A DNA stretch of 64,000 nucleotides. Source: Imperialibacter sp. EC-SDR9 (lineage in GTDB: Bacteria; Bacteroidota; Bacteroidia; Cytophagales; Cyclobacteriaceae). The position numbers and the translations under genes were made by a program. Each line of letters opens with the position of its first letter. Position 1 is the first letter of the stretch. Location: contig NZ_LR701573.1 in assembly GCF_902498805.1 (NCBI RefSeq), positions 124,001 through 188,000 of the forward strand. The letters run 5' to 3'. Under the pieces are notes generated by a model that worked only from the letters and a program-made list of their open reading frames with translations, was not told the DNA's origin and did not search any database. Below are positions 43,776 through 52,026 of this stretch, piece after piece.

Positions 43776-44810
43776 ATGATGACAGTAGATTTCAGAAGTG
43801 ATACAGTAACAAAGCCGACACCAGGCATGCTCGAAGCCATGATGACCGCTGAAGTGGGCGACGACGTTTTCGACGAAGATCCAACCATTAAGAAGCTGGA
43901 AGCAAAAATAGCCAGCATGTTTGGGAAAGAGGCTGCTATTTACTGTCCTTCTGGGACCATGACCAACCAGATTGCCCTTCGCATCCACACCCAGGCACAG
44001 GACGAGGTCATCTGCGACAAACGTTCTCATATTTACCTTTATGAGGGTGGCGGCATTGCCAGTAATTCTCACATTTCTGCCAGGCTGGTCGACGGAGACA
44101 GGGGCAGGCTTTCACCAGAGCACGTTCTCGAAAACATCAATAATCCGGATGATATCCATTTACCCCTCACCCGACTTGTGTCGCTGGAAAACACGATGAA
44201 CAAAGGGGGCGGTGCTTATTACACGCTGGCCCAGACCAAAGCTGTGAGTGACGCCGCCCGCTCGAAAGGCTTGAAAATGCATCTGGACGGTGCTCGTATT
44301 TTCAATGCATTAGTAGAAACGGGCGATCGCCCAAAGGACGTTGGCGAGCTGTTCGATACCGTGTCCTGCTGCTTTTCTAAAGGACTTGGTGCTCCTGTTG
44401 GCTCTGCTTTGGTGGGTAGCCATGAGCACATCAAAAAGGCAAAGCGGGTGCGCAAGGTTTTTGGTGGCGGTATGCGTCAGGCGGGATTTTTGGCAGCCGC
44501 CTGCATCTTTGCGCTCGACAACCATGTAGAAAGACTGAAGATTGATCACCAGAAAGCCAAAGCGCTTGGAGAGCTGGTCACGACGCTTCCCTATGTGACC
44601 GGACTACTACCTGTGGATACCAATATTGTTATTTTCGAACTCGACAAAAAGGTGCTGGCAACTGACATGGTAGCCAAACTGAAAGAAACGGGCATTTTAG
44701 CAGTGCCTTTCGGAAAGCATGAGGTAAGGTTGGTGACCCACTTGGACATCAAGGATGACATGATTGACTATTTCGGCCAGGCTGTGGGGAAGCTGAAAAG
44801 TGCGTTTTAA
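43776..44810 (+). CDS. Threonine-aldolase-like PLP enzyme (GntG/LtaE family)
   Basis: A 344-residue fold-type I PLP enzyme. DFRSDTVTKPTPGMLEAM (4-21) and GDDVFDEDPT (28-37) are typical of low-specificity threonine aldolase. The Lys202 in CCFSKGLGAPVGS is the cofactor-binding lysine, and HLDGARIFNA (about 169-178) has the PLP-contacting Asp. It would cleave threonine and other beta-hydroxy amino acids to glycine and aldehyde. L- or D-type preference cannot be told. Its last 4 bp overlap the convergent EamA gene. Confidence 0.9.
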   Translation: MMTVDFRSDTVTKPTPGMLEAMMTAEVGDDVFDEDPTIKKLEAKIASMFGKEAAIYCPSGTMTNQIALRIHTQAQDEVICDKRSHIYLYEGGGIASNSHISARLVDGDRGRLSPEHVLENINNPDDIHLPLTRLVSLENTMNKGGGAYYTLAQTKAVSDAARSKGLKMHLDGARIFNALVETGDRPKDVGELFDTVSCCFSKGLGAPVGSALVGSHEHIKKAKRVRKVFGGGMRQAGFLAAACIFALDNHVERLKIDHQKAKALGELVTTLPYVTGLLPVDTNIVIFELDKKVLATDMVAKLKETGILAVPFGKHEVRLVTHLDIKDDMIDYFGQAVGKLKSAF

Positions 44811-45694
44811 TTGCCCCTTTTAACGCTCACCATGTATACCCCAAGAAAAATAAGAGCTGCGGAAATTAGTTTGCCAATGGTGGGGAGCTCCCGCCCCGAT
44901 ACCACTTCAATAAGCGTGGCAAAAAGAGGTTGAAGAAATATGTAATAGCCCACTATTGATGAGTTCACGTATTTCAAAGCTGACACATTAGCAATGTAGG
45001 CAATAACGGTCGTTCCAATGAGCACATAGGCGATGCTAATCCACTGGGCGCTGGACAAGTCCCCAAAAGGAATGTTAACAGCCTCGTGAATTGAAAACGG
45101 AGTAACTAAAAACAATCCAAAAAGAAATGTCCATTTGACCACCGTCAAAGGGTGGTAGTGGGCCATCAGTCGCTTGACCAAAACAAGGTAAATAGCATAG
45201 GAAATGGCGTTGCCGATCACCAGAAGGTCTCCCAAAAGAAAGCTGTTGCTGAAGGAGAATTCATGAAGGCCTACAAGAGAAACCGCTCCGGCCAAACCAA
45301 AAGAAAGCCCGAGTGCTTTGCGTCTGGTGATCCGCTCTTTCAGTAGAAAGTATGACATTGTGACTACTGCCACTGGAGTAAGTGTCATGATCAAAGCGCC
45401 GTTGACGGGAGAAGTCATGCTGAGGCCTTTGAAGAACATAAGCATGTTAATAGCTGCACCAAAAAAGCCGCAGACAGCCAGCCGGATAAAATCTTTGCGG
45501 CTGTCTATTTTTTCGTTTGTAAATAATGGCTGAATAAGCCAGAAGAGTACTGTTGCTACAAGCACCCGCACTAGAATGAACGCAAACGGAGATACCGGCT
45601 CCGGCATCACCGATTTGGCAACGCTGTAGTTGGCGCCGTAGAGTAAGCCAGTGATTAAAAGTGCAGGATGAACCCACCAGGGGTTTGCTTTCAT
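44807..45694 (-). CDS. EamA/DMT-family transporter
   Basis: A 295-residue drug/metabolite transporter with two EamA repeats and ten predicted helices: LLITGLLYGANYSVAKSV at the start and YIFLQPLFATLIEVVSGRELP in the second repeat. It likely exports a small metabolite such as an amino acid; the substrate cannot be assigned. It converges on the aldolase gene with a 4-bp overlap of stops, so their mRNAs overlap at the ends. A Thr/Gly exporter next to an aldolase would make sense but is only inference. Confidence 0.88.
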   Translation of the reverse strand: MKANPWWVHPALLITGLLYGANYSVAKSVMPEPVSPFAFILVRVLVATVLFWLIQPLFTNEKIDSRKDFIRLAVCGFFGAAINMLMFFKGLSMTSPVNGALIMTLTPVAVVTMSYFLLKERITRRKALGLSFGLAGAVSLVGLHEFSFSNSFLLGDLLVIGNAISYAIYLVLVKRLMAHYHPLTVVKWTFLFGLFLVTPFSIHEAVNIPFGDLSSAQWISIAYVLIGTTVIAYIANVSALKYVNSSIVGYYIFLQPLFATLIEVVSGRELPTIGKLISAALIFLGVYMVSVKRGN

Positions 45695-45749
45695 GTCTGG
45701 ATATTAAGGCACGAAGGTAGGCACTATAACGCCCTCATGCCAATTCAGC

Positions 45750-46895
45750 CTAGTTGCTGATTTGAATGGTTATGGTACTCAACGGAGTGCCTGTTATCCC
45801 ATCGTTGTATTTCCAGGGGCCGCTGGTTTGCAATAACCAGATGGCTTCCTGATCGCAAGACTCGCAAAGAGATTTGCTAACCGTGATGTTTTGAGGAGCT
45901 CCCTGGGAAGTAAGAGAAAATGTAAGCTGCACTTCCCCAGCGACCATGTCAGCTGTTTTTTGCTGGTTGTCGGTCACATACCTTCTAAAAGACTCAAGTC
46001 CTGCCACAGGTGTCGCCAGTTGCGTGGTGGTGGCAATTCTTGCGGATCTGGCAACCGGCTGACTGGCTTGATCGGCTTCCTTTTTTGCCTTTGCTGCACC
46101 ACTACTCACATCAGTCGCTGTAATGGCATTGAGCTCAGATAGTTTGGGGGCAGCCACTTCTTGCGGCACCGTCTCAGTAGCAATATCTTTTTTTTCCGTC
46201 TCCTGCAATGCCAAGCCAGCACCCTGACTGCTTTCTTCTGCCTGAGCAAATTCTATATCGTCTGCTAGTGTAAGGTCAGGTGTTTCTTCAGCAACCGCTA
46301 TTTCATCACTTAGCTCAGCCTCATCGGCCACGGCCACCGGAGCGCCAGTAACCTGGGGGCTTGCTTTCTCCTCGTCAGCTATTGGTTTTGGTGTTTCAAC
46401 TGGCTGACTTTCAGCTACCAGATTTTGTTGATAGGAGGTATTGTCGGTTGTTGCCTTTGCCGAATCGGCCTGTTCTTCGGTTTCATCCATTTCAATTGGC
46501 GCAGGGTCATTGATCGCCAGTGATGAATCCGCAGCTAACGTCTCGGCGGATGCATTTTCCTCCAATCTAGGAGACATTGTCAGTCTCCAGGCGGAGAAGC
46601 CTGCCACCAACAGCAGCGTAACCACGGCTGCTATTTTCCAAACGTTAGAGAAGCTGTAAAAAGAAGCATTTTCAGACCGGGCCAGCTTCTTTTTCATGTC
46701 AGCCAGGTCTTTGGCCAGAAGTTTCACGTCCACATCCTGGAGTCCTTCCATCGCCTCATAGAGGAAAGGGTCGTTTTCTGCCTTTCTTTCAAAAGCGTAC
46801 TTCTCCTTGCTGCTCATCTCTTCATTGAGATAGCGCAGAAGGTCTTTTTCTTCCTGGCTTTTTGACGGATCAATATCGTTTTTGGGCTTGCTCAT
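45750..46895 (-). CDS. Membrane anti-sigma factor with C-terminal TonB-like domain
   Basis: A 381-residue single-pass protein. Its cytoplasmic part (1-80) starts LLRYLNEEMSSKEKYAFERKAENDP, the anti-sigma type in Bacteroidota, and a helix spans 86-105. A low-complexity acidic Ala/Glu/Pro/Thr periplasmic linker (about 110-290) and a TonB C-terminal-like domain (about 310-381, with AGEVQLTFSLTSQG and a CESC pair) follow. Start overlaps the sigma gene stop by 4 bp. The combination could couple a periplasmic cue to release of the sigma factor. The linker's composition is strongly biased compared with its neighbours. Confidence 0.82.
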   Translation of the reverse strand: MSKPKNDIDPSKSQEEKDLLRYLNEEMSSKEKYAFERKAENDPFLYEAMEGLQDVDVKLLAKDLADMKKKLARSENASFYSFSNVWKIAAVVTLLLVAGFSAWRLTMSPRLEENASAETLAADSSLAINDPAPIEMDETEEQADSAKATTDNTSYQQNLVAESQPVETPKPIADEEKASPQVTGAPVAVADEAELSDEIAVAEETPDLTLADDIEFAQAEESSQGAGLALQETEKKDIATETVPQEVAAPKLSELNAITATDVSSGAAKAKKEADQASQPVARSARIATTTQLATPVAGLESFRRYVTDNQQKTADMVAGEVQLTFSLTSQGAPQNITVSKSLCESCDQEAIWLLQTSGPWKYNDGITGTPLSTITIQISN

Positions 46896-47440
46896 CTTTT
46901 ACTCTCAATACAGAGCTTCAAGTTCCTTTTTCCGTTTTGAATATGGCTTTTCACTTGTTTCACATCTATGCTTTTCTTCAATGCGATCTCTTCATAGGTC
47001 TTTTTGTTGAAATAGAACATCTCCACACATCCTTTCTGTTCCATCTTCAGTTGCTCAAGGCATTGCTGTAGTTGCGGTGTGAGATCAGTTTCTTCTTCGT
47101 CTAATGGATGCACAACTTCGGTCGATTCCATAAATAAGTGTGCACTTTTTTCCTGAATTCCCTTTTTCGAACGAAGCTTCATCAGGCAATGATTTTTAGC
47201 TACGACAAAAAGCCAGCTTCTGAATTTTTCTATTTTCTGGGAGGGGCTGGTTTCGTAGAGCTTCTCAAAAACCTCCATGGCAGCATCTTTGGCCTCCTCT
47301 TTGTCGCCCATGTATTTGAGGCAAACCCCATAAACAAGGGTGAGATAGCGGTCATACAGTACTGCCAGCACCTGCCTGTCTTTTTCAGTCACGAACCCCT
47401 GCCACAGGGCCTCATCAGAAAATCTATCAAGTAATTCCAA
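46892..47440 (-). CDS. ECF sigma factor
   Basis: A 182-residue ECF sigma factor. Region 2 (AVLYDRYLTLVYGVCLKYMGD, DAAMEVFEKLY) and region 4 (QKGCVEMFYFNKKTYEEIALKKSI to VKSHIQNGKRNLK) are present. The start is TTG at 47440; no in-frame ATG precedes region 2. It overlaps the anti-sigma gene and diverges from the VWA/YfbK-like gene across 118 bp, which is therefore a probable target promoter region. Confidence 0.88.
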   Translation of the reverse strand: MELLDRFSDEALWQGFVTEKDRQVLAVLYDRYLTLVYGVCLKYMGDKEEAKDAAMEVFEKLYETSPSQKIEKFRSWLFVVAKNHCLMKLRSKKGIQEKSAHLFMESTEVVHPLDEEETDLTPQLQQCLEQLKMEQKGCVEMFYFNKKTYEEIALKKSIDVKQVKSHIQNGKRNLKLCIESKR

Positions 47441-47558
47441 ACAGATGTTGCTTTTGTAAACGGTCAGTCAATTGTTAACAGAACGGAAAAATAGAAAATA
47501 GTTGTGCCCAATTTATGGAATTTGAATTGGTCTTACATCCTGTTATCAAAATCAAACA

Positions 47559-49454
47559 ATGATGACAATGAAAAATGTAGCAAAACCCCTCGTACTGATA
47601 GCCCTGGTGCTATCTTCATTTACTGCCTACAGCCCGGCGTCTATAAAGGTTAATGGAACGGTGCTGAATGAAAAAGATGGCAAGCCGCTGACTGATGTAA
47701 ATGTTGCAGTCAAAACAACTGGCAAGACCACAGTCACTAATCAGAAAGGTGAATTTGAAATTTTTGTGCCTACTGAGAACGATGTGCTCATTTTTGCCAG
47801 ACCAGGATTTTTTAATAAGGAGGTAGCCGTGGTCGGAAGAAAGTTGCTGGAGGTGAAGATGAAAGCTGATCCCAGTTGGAAGCCGACCATTGCGCCGAAA
47901 CCGGAACTAAAGGAAGTGGCTGACGAAGAAGAGATTGTCTTTGATATGGCGGTTAGTCAACCCATGGAAAGAAGCATGAAGAAGTCAATGGCGATGGGAG
48001 CGGCTTACAGTACAGCCTATCATATGGAGCCTGCACCTGTGGTTCACAACACCGAAGGCTATGCTACCATCCACGAGAACGTTTTCCATCAGCCGCTGAA
48101 CGAGCCGCTTTCTACCTTCTCGATCGATGTTGACGCAGCTTCTTACTCCAACATGCGTCGGTTCCTGAGCCAGGGCCAAAAGCCCCCGGTAGACGCCGTC
48201 CGCATTGAGGAAATGGTTAACTACTTCGACTACGACTATCCACAACCAGAAGGAAACGACCCTTTTTCCATCAACACCGAATTGTCTTATGCTCCCTGGA
48301 ACTCCAAACATTACCTCGTGCACATCGGCCTGCAAGGCAAAGTTATACCAACCGACAATCTACCTCCAAGCAACCTGGTGTTTCTGATCGATGTGTCAGG
48401 TTCTATGAGCGACCCCAACAAGTTGCCCTTGTTGAAGTCGTCCTTCAAACTTTTGACGGAACAATTACGTCCGGTCGATAAGGTTGCTATTGTGGTGTAT
48501 GCCGGTGCGGCTGGACTTGTGTTGCCTCCCACAAGTGGAAGCGATAAGCAAACCATTATGGAAGCTTTTGATAAACTACAGGCTGGCGGCTCCACCGCAG
48601 GAGGCGCTGGAATACATTTGGCGTACAAAACGGCTCTTGAAAATCTTGTCGAAGGTGGGAACAACCGTGTGATTCTCGCTACGGACGGCGACTTCAATGT
48701 AGGGGAGTCGAGCGATGCCAGCATGGAAAGATTGATTGAGCAGAAAAGAAATGATGGCATCTTCCTAACGGTTCTTGGCTTCGGAATGGGCAACTACAAA
48801 GATTCCAAAATGGAGATTCTGGCCGACAAGGGAAATGGCAACTATGCCTATATCGATAATATTCTAGAAGCGAAGAAAGTATTGGTAAACGAATTTGGCG
48901 GTACGCTGTTCACCATTGCTAAAGATGTGAAAATACAGGTGGAGTTCAATCCAGCGAAAGTGCAAGCTTATAGGTTAATTGGCTATGAAAACAGGTTGCT
49001 GAACAAAGAGGATTTTAATGATGACAAGAAAGACGCTGGCGAGCTTGGCTCGGGCCATACGGTAACCGCTCTCTACGAAATCATTCCAGTAGGAGTCAAT
49101 AGCAGCTTCCTGCCCGTCGATCCTTTGAAGTATCAGCAGAACACTGTCATACCTGAGGCTGCCAAAACTAACGAGCTGATGACAGTGAAGCTTCGTTACA
49201 AGCAGCCAGATGGCGACACCAGCAAGCTTTTGGTCAACACGATCATGGACAAGCCAACAGCCAAAACCTCGGAGAATTACAGATGGTCAGCTGCTGTTGC
49301 TGGTTTTGGCATGATGCTGAGAAACTCTGAGTTCAAAGGTGACATTACCTACGACCAGGTGGTGTCGCTGGCAAACGAAGCCAAAGGCCAGGACAAAAAC
49401 GGTTACCGCATAGAATTTATCAATCTGGTGAAGTCGGCGATGTTGTTGAACTAA
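47559..49454 (+). CDS. YfbK-like VWA protein (VWA + DUF3520) with carboxypeptidase-like N-terminus
   Basis: A 631-residue exported protein. It has a signal peptide (about 1-24), a carboxypeptidase-regulatory-like domain (about 29-105), a linker with Met-rich residues (about 135-155), the YfbK N-terminal domain (about 175-260, NVFHQPLNEPLSTFSIDVD), a VWA domain with DVSGS at 278-282 and TDGDFN, and a C-terminal DUF3520. The MIDAS is intact. YfbK-family proteins occur in many Gram-negatives; function unknown. Its place beside an ECF sigma/anti-sigma-TonB_C pair recurs in Bacteroidota and may mean regulation by it. Confidence 0.88.
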   Translation: MMTMKNVAKPLVLIALVLSSFTAYSPASIKVNGTVLNEKDGKPLTDVNVAVKTTGKTTVTNQKGEFEIFVPTENDVLIFARPGFFNKEVAVVGRKLLEVKMKADPSWKPTIAPKPELKEVADEEEIVFDMAVSQPMERSMKKSMAMGAAYSTAYHMEPAPVVHNTEGYATIHENVFHQPLNEPLSTFSIDVDAASYSNMRRFLSQGQKPPVDAVRIEEMVNYFDYDYPQPEGNDPFSINTELSYAPWNSKHYLVHIGLQGKVIPTDNLPPSNLVFLIDVSGSMSDPNKLPLLKSSFKLLTEQLRPVDKVAIVVYAGAAGLVLPPTSGSDKQTIMEAFDKLQAGGSTAGGAGIHLAYKTALENLVEGGNNRVILATDGDFNVGESSDASMERLIEQKRNDGIFLTVLGFGMGNYKDSKMEILADKGNGNYAYIDNILEAKKVLVNEFGGTLFTIAKDVKIQVEFNPAKVQAYRLIGYENRLLNKEDFNDDKKDAGELGSGHTVTALYEIIPVGVNSSFLPVDPLKYQQNTVIPEAAKTNELMTVKLRYKQPDGDTSKLLVNTIMDKPTAKTSENYRWSAAVAGFGMMLRNSEFKGDITYDQVVSLANEAKGQDKNGYRIEFINLVKSAMLLN

Positions 49455-49477
49455 ACTAAGTTTCAGATTTTCTTTGC

Positions 49478-49531
49478 GCCTCTGCGCCTTTGCGAGAAAC
49501 TATTCCGCTTGGACGCAGAGGCTTTTTTTTT
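49478..49531 (+). terminator. Terminator of the VWA gene with TGCG-repeat arm
   Basis: GCCTCTGCG (49478-49486) pairs exactly with CGCAGAGGC (49514-49522), then nine T. The 27-nt loop holds TTTGCGAG. The 5' arm lies in a TTTGCGCC-TCTGCGCC-TTTGCGAG run (49473-49496). CCGCTTGGAC (49505-49514) is shared with hairpin repeat B copy 2. Confidence 0.85.
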
Positions 49532-49613
49532 ACCTGTTTCATGCCTGTGCTACACGACTGTTTAGATCAAATTTGCTTACTTTGTTTCCCCGGTAAAACG
49601 CCAAAACACCAAC

Positions 49614-50882
49614 ATGTTCCAAAACACTTTCCCCCTCGCCGAACGCATGCGCCCAACCACTCTCGATCAGCTGATCGGGCAGGAGCACCTGGTGGGGGAG
49701 AAGGGTATTTTGAGGAAGGTGATTCTTTCCGGGCAAATCCCCTCGATGATCTTGTGGGGTCCTCCCGGTGTGGGCAAAACCACCATGGCCAATATTATTG
49801 CCAATACACTGAAGGTGCCGTTTGAAACGCTAAGTGCGGTGAATGCCGGTGTGAAAGACGTGAGGGAAGTCATTCAAAAAGCAAGACCGGGCATCCGAAC
49901 TGTGCTGTTCATTGATGAAATACACCGCTTCAACAAATCACAGCAGGATGCACTGTTGGGTGCTGTAGAGAAAGGTAAAATTACCCTCATTGGCGCCACT
50001 ACTGAAAACCCAAGCTTTGAAGTCAACTCGGCATTGCTCAGCCGCTGCCAGGTGTATACGTTGAAGGCTCTTGAAATAGAAGACCTGGAGAATTTGCTGG
50101 CCAATGCCATGAAGGCGGACGAAAAATTGAAGGACAGGAAGATCAAGCTGAAGGAGAAGGCGGCTTTGTTTCGGCTATCAGGCGGTGATGCCAGGAAACT
50201 TCTGAATTTGTTTGAGCTGGTCACCGACCAGTATCCGGACGACCCGCTGGAAATCACCGACGAGATGGTGACCAGCACTGCACAGCAGCGGATCAGTATC
50301 TACGACAAGTCCGGCGAGCAGCACTATGATATTATTTCCGCCTTCATCAAATCCATCAGGGGCAGCGACCCCAATGCAGCTGTATATTACCTTGCTCGCA
50401 TGATTGAAGGGGGTGAGGACGTCAAGTTCATTGCCCGCCGCCTGCTGATTCTCGCTTCGGAAGACATTGGCAATGCGAACCCGAATGCACTTCTGCTCGC
50501 CACATCCGCTTTTCAGGCAGTGACTATGATTGGCTATCCAGAATCACGTATTATCCTTTCTCAATGTGCTACTTACCTGGCCTGTTCGCCAAAAAGCAAC
50601 ACCAGCTACGAGGCCATCAACAGCGCCATTTCCCTTGTGAATCAAACGGGAGACCTTTCTGTTCCTCTGGCCATTCGCAATGCGCCTACCAAGCTGATGA
50701 AAGACCTCAATTATGGCAAGGACTACCAATATGCTCATAGCCACAAGGGCAACTTTGCCGAGATGGAGTTTTTACCCGAAGAAATCAAAGGCACGAAACT
50801 ATATGACCCCGGGAAGAACGTCCGTGAGGAAGAAATGAGAAAGCAGCTGCGGACTCTGTGGAAAGAGAAGTATGGGTATTAG
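49614..50882 (+). CDS. rarA: Replication-associated recombination protein RarA (MgsA)
   Basis: A 422-residue AAA+ ATPase, clamp-loader-like. Start PLAERMRPTTLDQLIGQEHL (7-26), Walker A GPPGVGKT (49-56), Walker B LFIDEIHRFNKSQQDALL, sensor-1 GATTENPSFEVN, and the tetramerisation domain with FIKSIRGSDPNAAVYYLARMIEGGED are all present. It acts at stalled forks and ssDNA gaps. Monocistronic; no slr or serS gene beside it as in E. coli. Length typical. Confidence 0.97.
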   Translation: MFQNTFPLAERMRPTTLDQLIGQEHLVGEKGILRKVILSGQIPSMILWGPPGVGKTTMANIIANTLKVPFETLSAVNAGVKDVREVIQKARPGIRTVLFIDEIHRFNKSQQDALLGAVEKGKITLIGATTENPSFEVNSALLSRCQVYTLKALEIEDLENLLANAMKADEKLKDRKIKLKEKAALFRLSGGDARKLLNLFELVTDQYPDDPLEITDEMVTSTAQQRISIYDKSGEQHYDIISAFIKSIRGSDPNAAVYYLARMIEGGEDVKFIARRLLILASEDIGNANPNALLLATSAFQAVTMIGYPESRIILSQCATYLACSPKSNTSYEAINSAISLVNQTGDLSVPLAIRNAPTKLMKDLNYGKDYQYAHSHKGNFAEMEFLPEEIKGTKLYDPGKNVREEEMRKQLRTLWKEKYGY

Positions 50883-50929
50883 CAGTGGTGCCCATAGCGC
50901 TAGCTAGTGGCTCCTCCTTTAAGCCTGCA

Positions 50930-51421
50930 TTATACCACCGTCTTACTCCTTCTTTCTAATAGCACAGTGTCTCTCCATATCCCATGAAGCTGTCCAACCT
51001 TTTCACGGTAGCCAATTTCCCGAAAGCCCATGCATTTGTGCAGGGCGATGGTAGCCACATTCTCTCTGAAAACGGAAGACTGCAAAGTCCAGAGGCCCTC
51101 CGACTCCGCCGCAACGATCAATTCCTGAAAGAGCACTTTCCCCAGCCCTTTTCCCTTGAAGTCATTTTTGACGTAGATACTCACCTCAGCCACGCCTTTG
51201 TAAACCTGCCGCATCGAGACCGGACTTAGCGCCGCCCAGCCAACGATCTGCCCATTTACTTTGGCAACCAGCCGACATTCCTGAATATGCCCGGCATCCC
51301 AGTTTTCCCAGCCGGGACTTTGAGTTTCAAACGTCGCCAGCCCCGTTTCAATGCCCTCCAGGTAGATGCGTTCTACCTCTGGCCAGTCGGCGGGCACCAT
51401 TTCAGCTATCTCAGGTTTCAT
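50930..51421 (-). CDS. GNAT N-acetyltransferase (phosphinothricin-acetyltransferase type)
   Basis: A 163-residue GNAT protein. EMVPADWPEVERIYLEGIETGLATFE (about 6-31), GWAALSPVSMRQVYKGVAEVSIYV (61-84) and the acetyl-CoA-binding KGKGLGKVLFQELI (about 90-103) match the phosphinothricin/methionine sulfoximine acetyltransferase group. It acetylates a small amine; most such chromosomal genes act on methionine sulfone/sulfoximine analogues. C-terminal GFREIGYREKVGQLHGIWRD is also typical. Convergent with rarA. Confidence 0.88.
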   Translation of the reverse strand: MKPEIAEMVPADWPEVERIYLEGIETGLATFETQSPGWENWDAGHIQECRLVAKVNGQIVGWAALSPVSMRQVYKGVAEVSIYVKNDFKGKGLGKVLFQELIVAAESEGLWTLQSSVFRENVATIALHKCMGFREIGYREKVGQLHGIWRDTVLLERRSKTVV

Positions 51422-51495
51422 TTGAAGAAATTTTTAGTGCCACGCACAGTTCTCAGTTGGCGCTGGCAGCACATGTCAGCCAAGCTAAGCAAAAA

Positions 51496-51945
51496 TCAAT
51501 TACAGCACGACGCTGCTGATAAGGCAAGTTCCAGGCTTGGTTTGCAAACCGTAGGCTGAGCAAATAACTTGATGCGCAGGGTGTCCTCATCATTTTCTAT
51601 TTGTTCCACGCTGTAAACCGACGTTCTGAGATCACCGTGTCCCCATTCGAAAAACACTTCGGCCTCTTTGTCCATCGGATCTTTTGTGTCGACCAAATCT
51701 AATATGGAAAGTGCCTTGTCGGTGGTCCAGGGTTTTCTTATAGCCTCCAGATCATTTACGTAAAGCTGCACAACCGTTTGGTTGAACGCCAGTTTTCTTC
51801 CTCCACAATCTACCGACGTGATCTTTTGGTTCTTTACCTCCGTGATGTGAAAAGTGGCTGGAACGAATTGGCCAGGGGCATACTCAAACTCAAGGTTGTT
51901 TCCTTTTGCTGACCTAAGCAATGACAGTAGTTCATGTGTTCTCAT
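51496..51945 (-). CDS. DUF6428 family protein (arsenic-operon-associated)
   Basis: From ATG 51945, 149 residues, beta-rich, with HITEVKNQKITSVDCGG (about 34-50), a pattern of the DUF6428 family found in arsenic (arsR-arsC-arsB) operons of Bacteroidota. A longer frame from 52188 reads through the upstream gene's end and is rejected. C-terminus ends LSAASCCN; paired Cys there is typical. Two ArsR-type palindromes lie directly upstream, but no arsR, arsenate reductase or arsenite efflux gene is in the window. Role in metalloid response is inferred from family and operator. Confidence 0.78.
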   Translation of the reverse strand: MRTHELLSLLRSAKGNNLEFEYAPGQFVPATFHITEVKNQKITSVDCGGRKLAFNQTVVQLYVNDLEAIRKPWTTDKALSILDLVDTKDPMDKEAEVFFEWGHGDLRTSVYSVEQIENDEDTLRIKLFAQPTVCKPSLELALSAASCCN

Positions 51946-51950
51946 GATTA

Positions 51951-51966
51951 ATCGTATTATTACGAT
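51951..51966. promoter_or_regulatory. ArsR-like palindromic operator 1
   Basis: ATCGTATTATTACGAT: arms ATCGTA and TACGAT around four bases, 5 bp from the DUF6428 ATG. A bound repressor would cover the ribosome-binding region of the gene and the transcript start. Matches the second site at 52011. Confidence 0.65.
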
Positions 51967-52010
51967 GGTTAGTGATAAAAAATAAGCCGGACTGACCGAC
52001 ATGTCTATTA

Positions 52011-52026
52011 ATCGTAATATTACGAT
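52011..52026. promoter_or_regulatory. ArsR-like palindromic operator 2
   Basis: ATCGTAATATTACGAT, a perfect 16-bp palindrome preceded by TTA, 60 bp centre-to-centre from site 1. It overlaps the stop codon of the upstream gene (52020-52022). Two sites of equal form and helical spacing near 5.7 turns suggest cooperative binding or looping. Confidence 0.68.
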
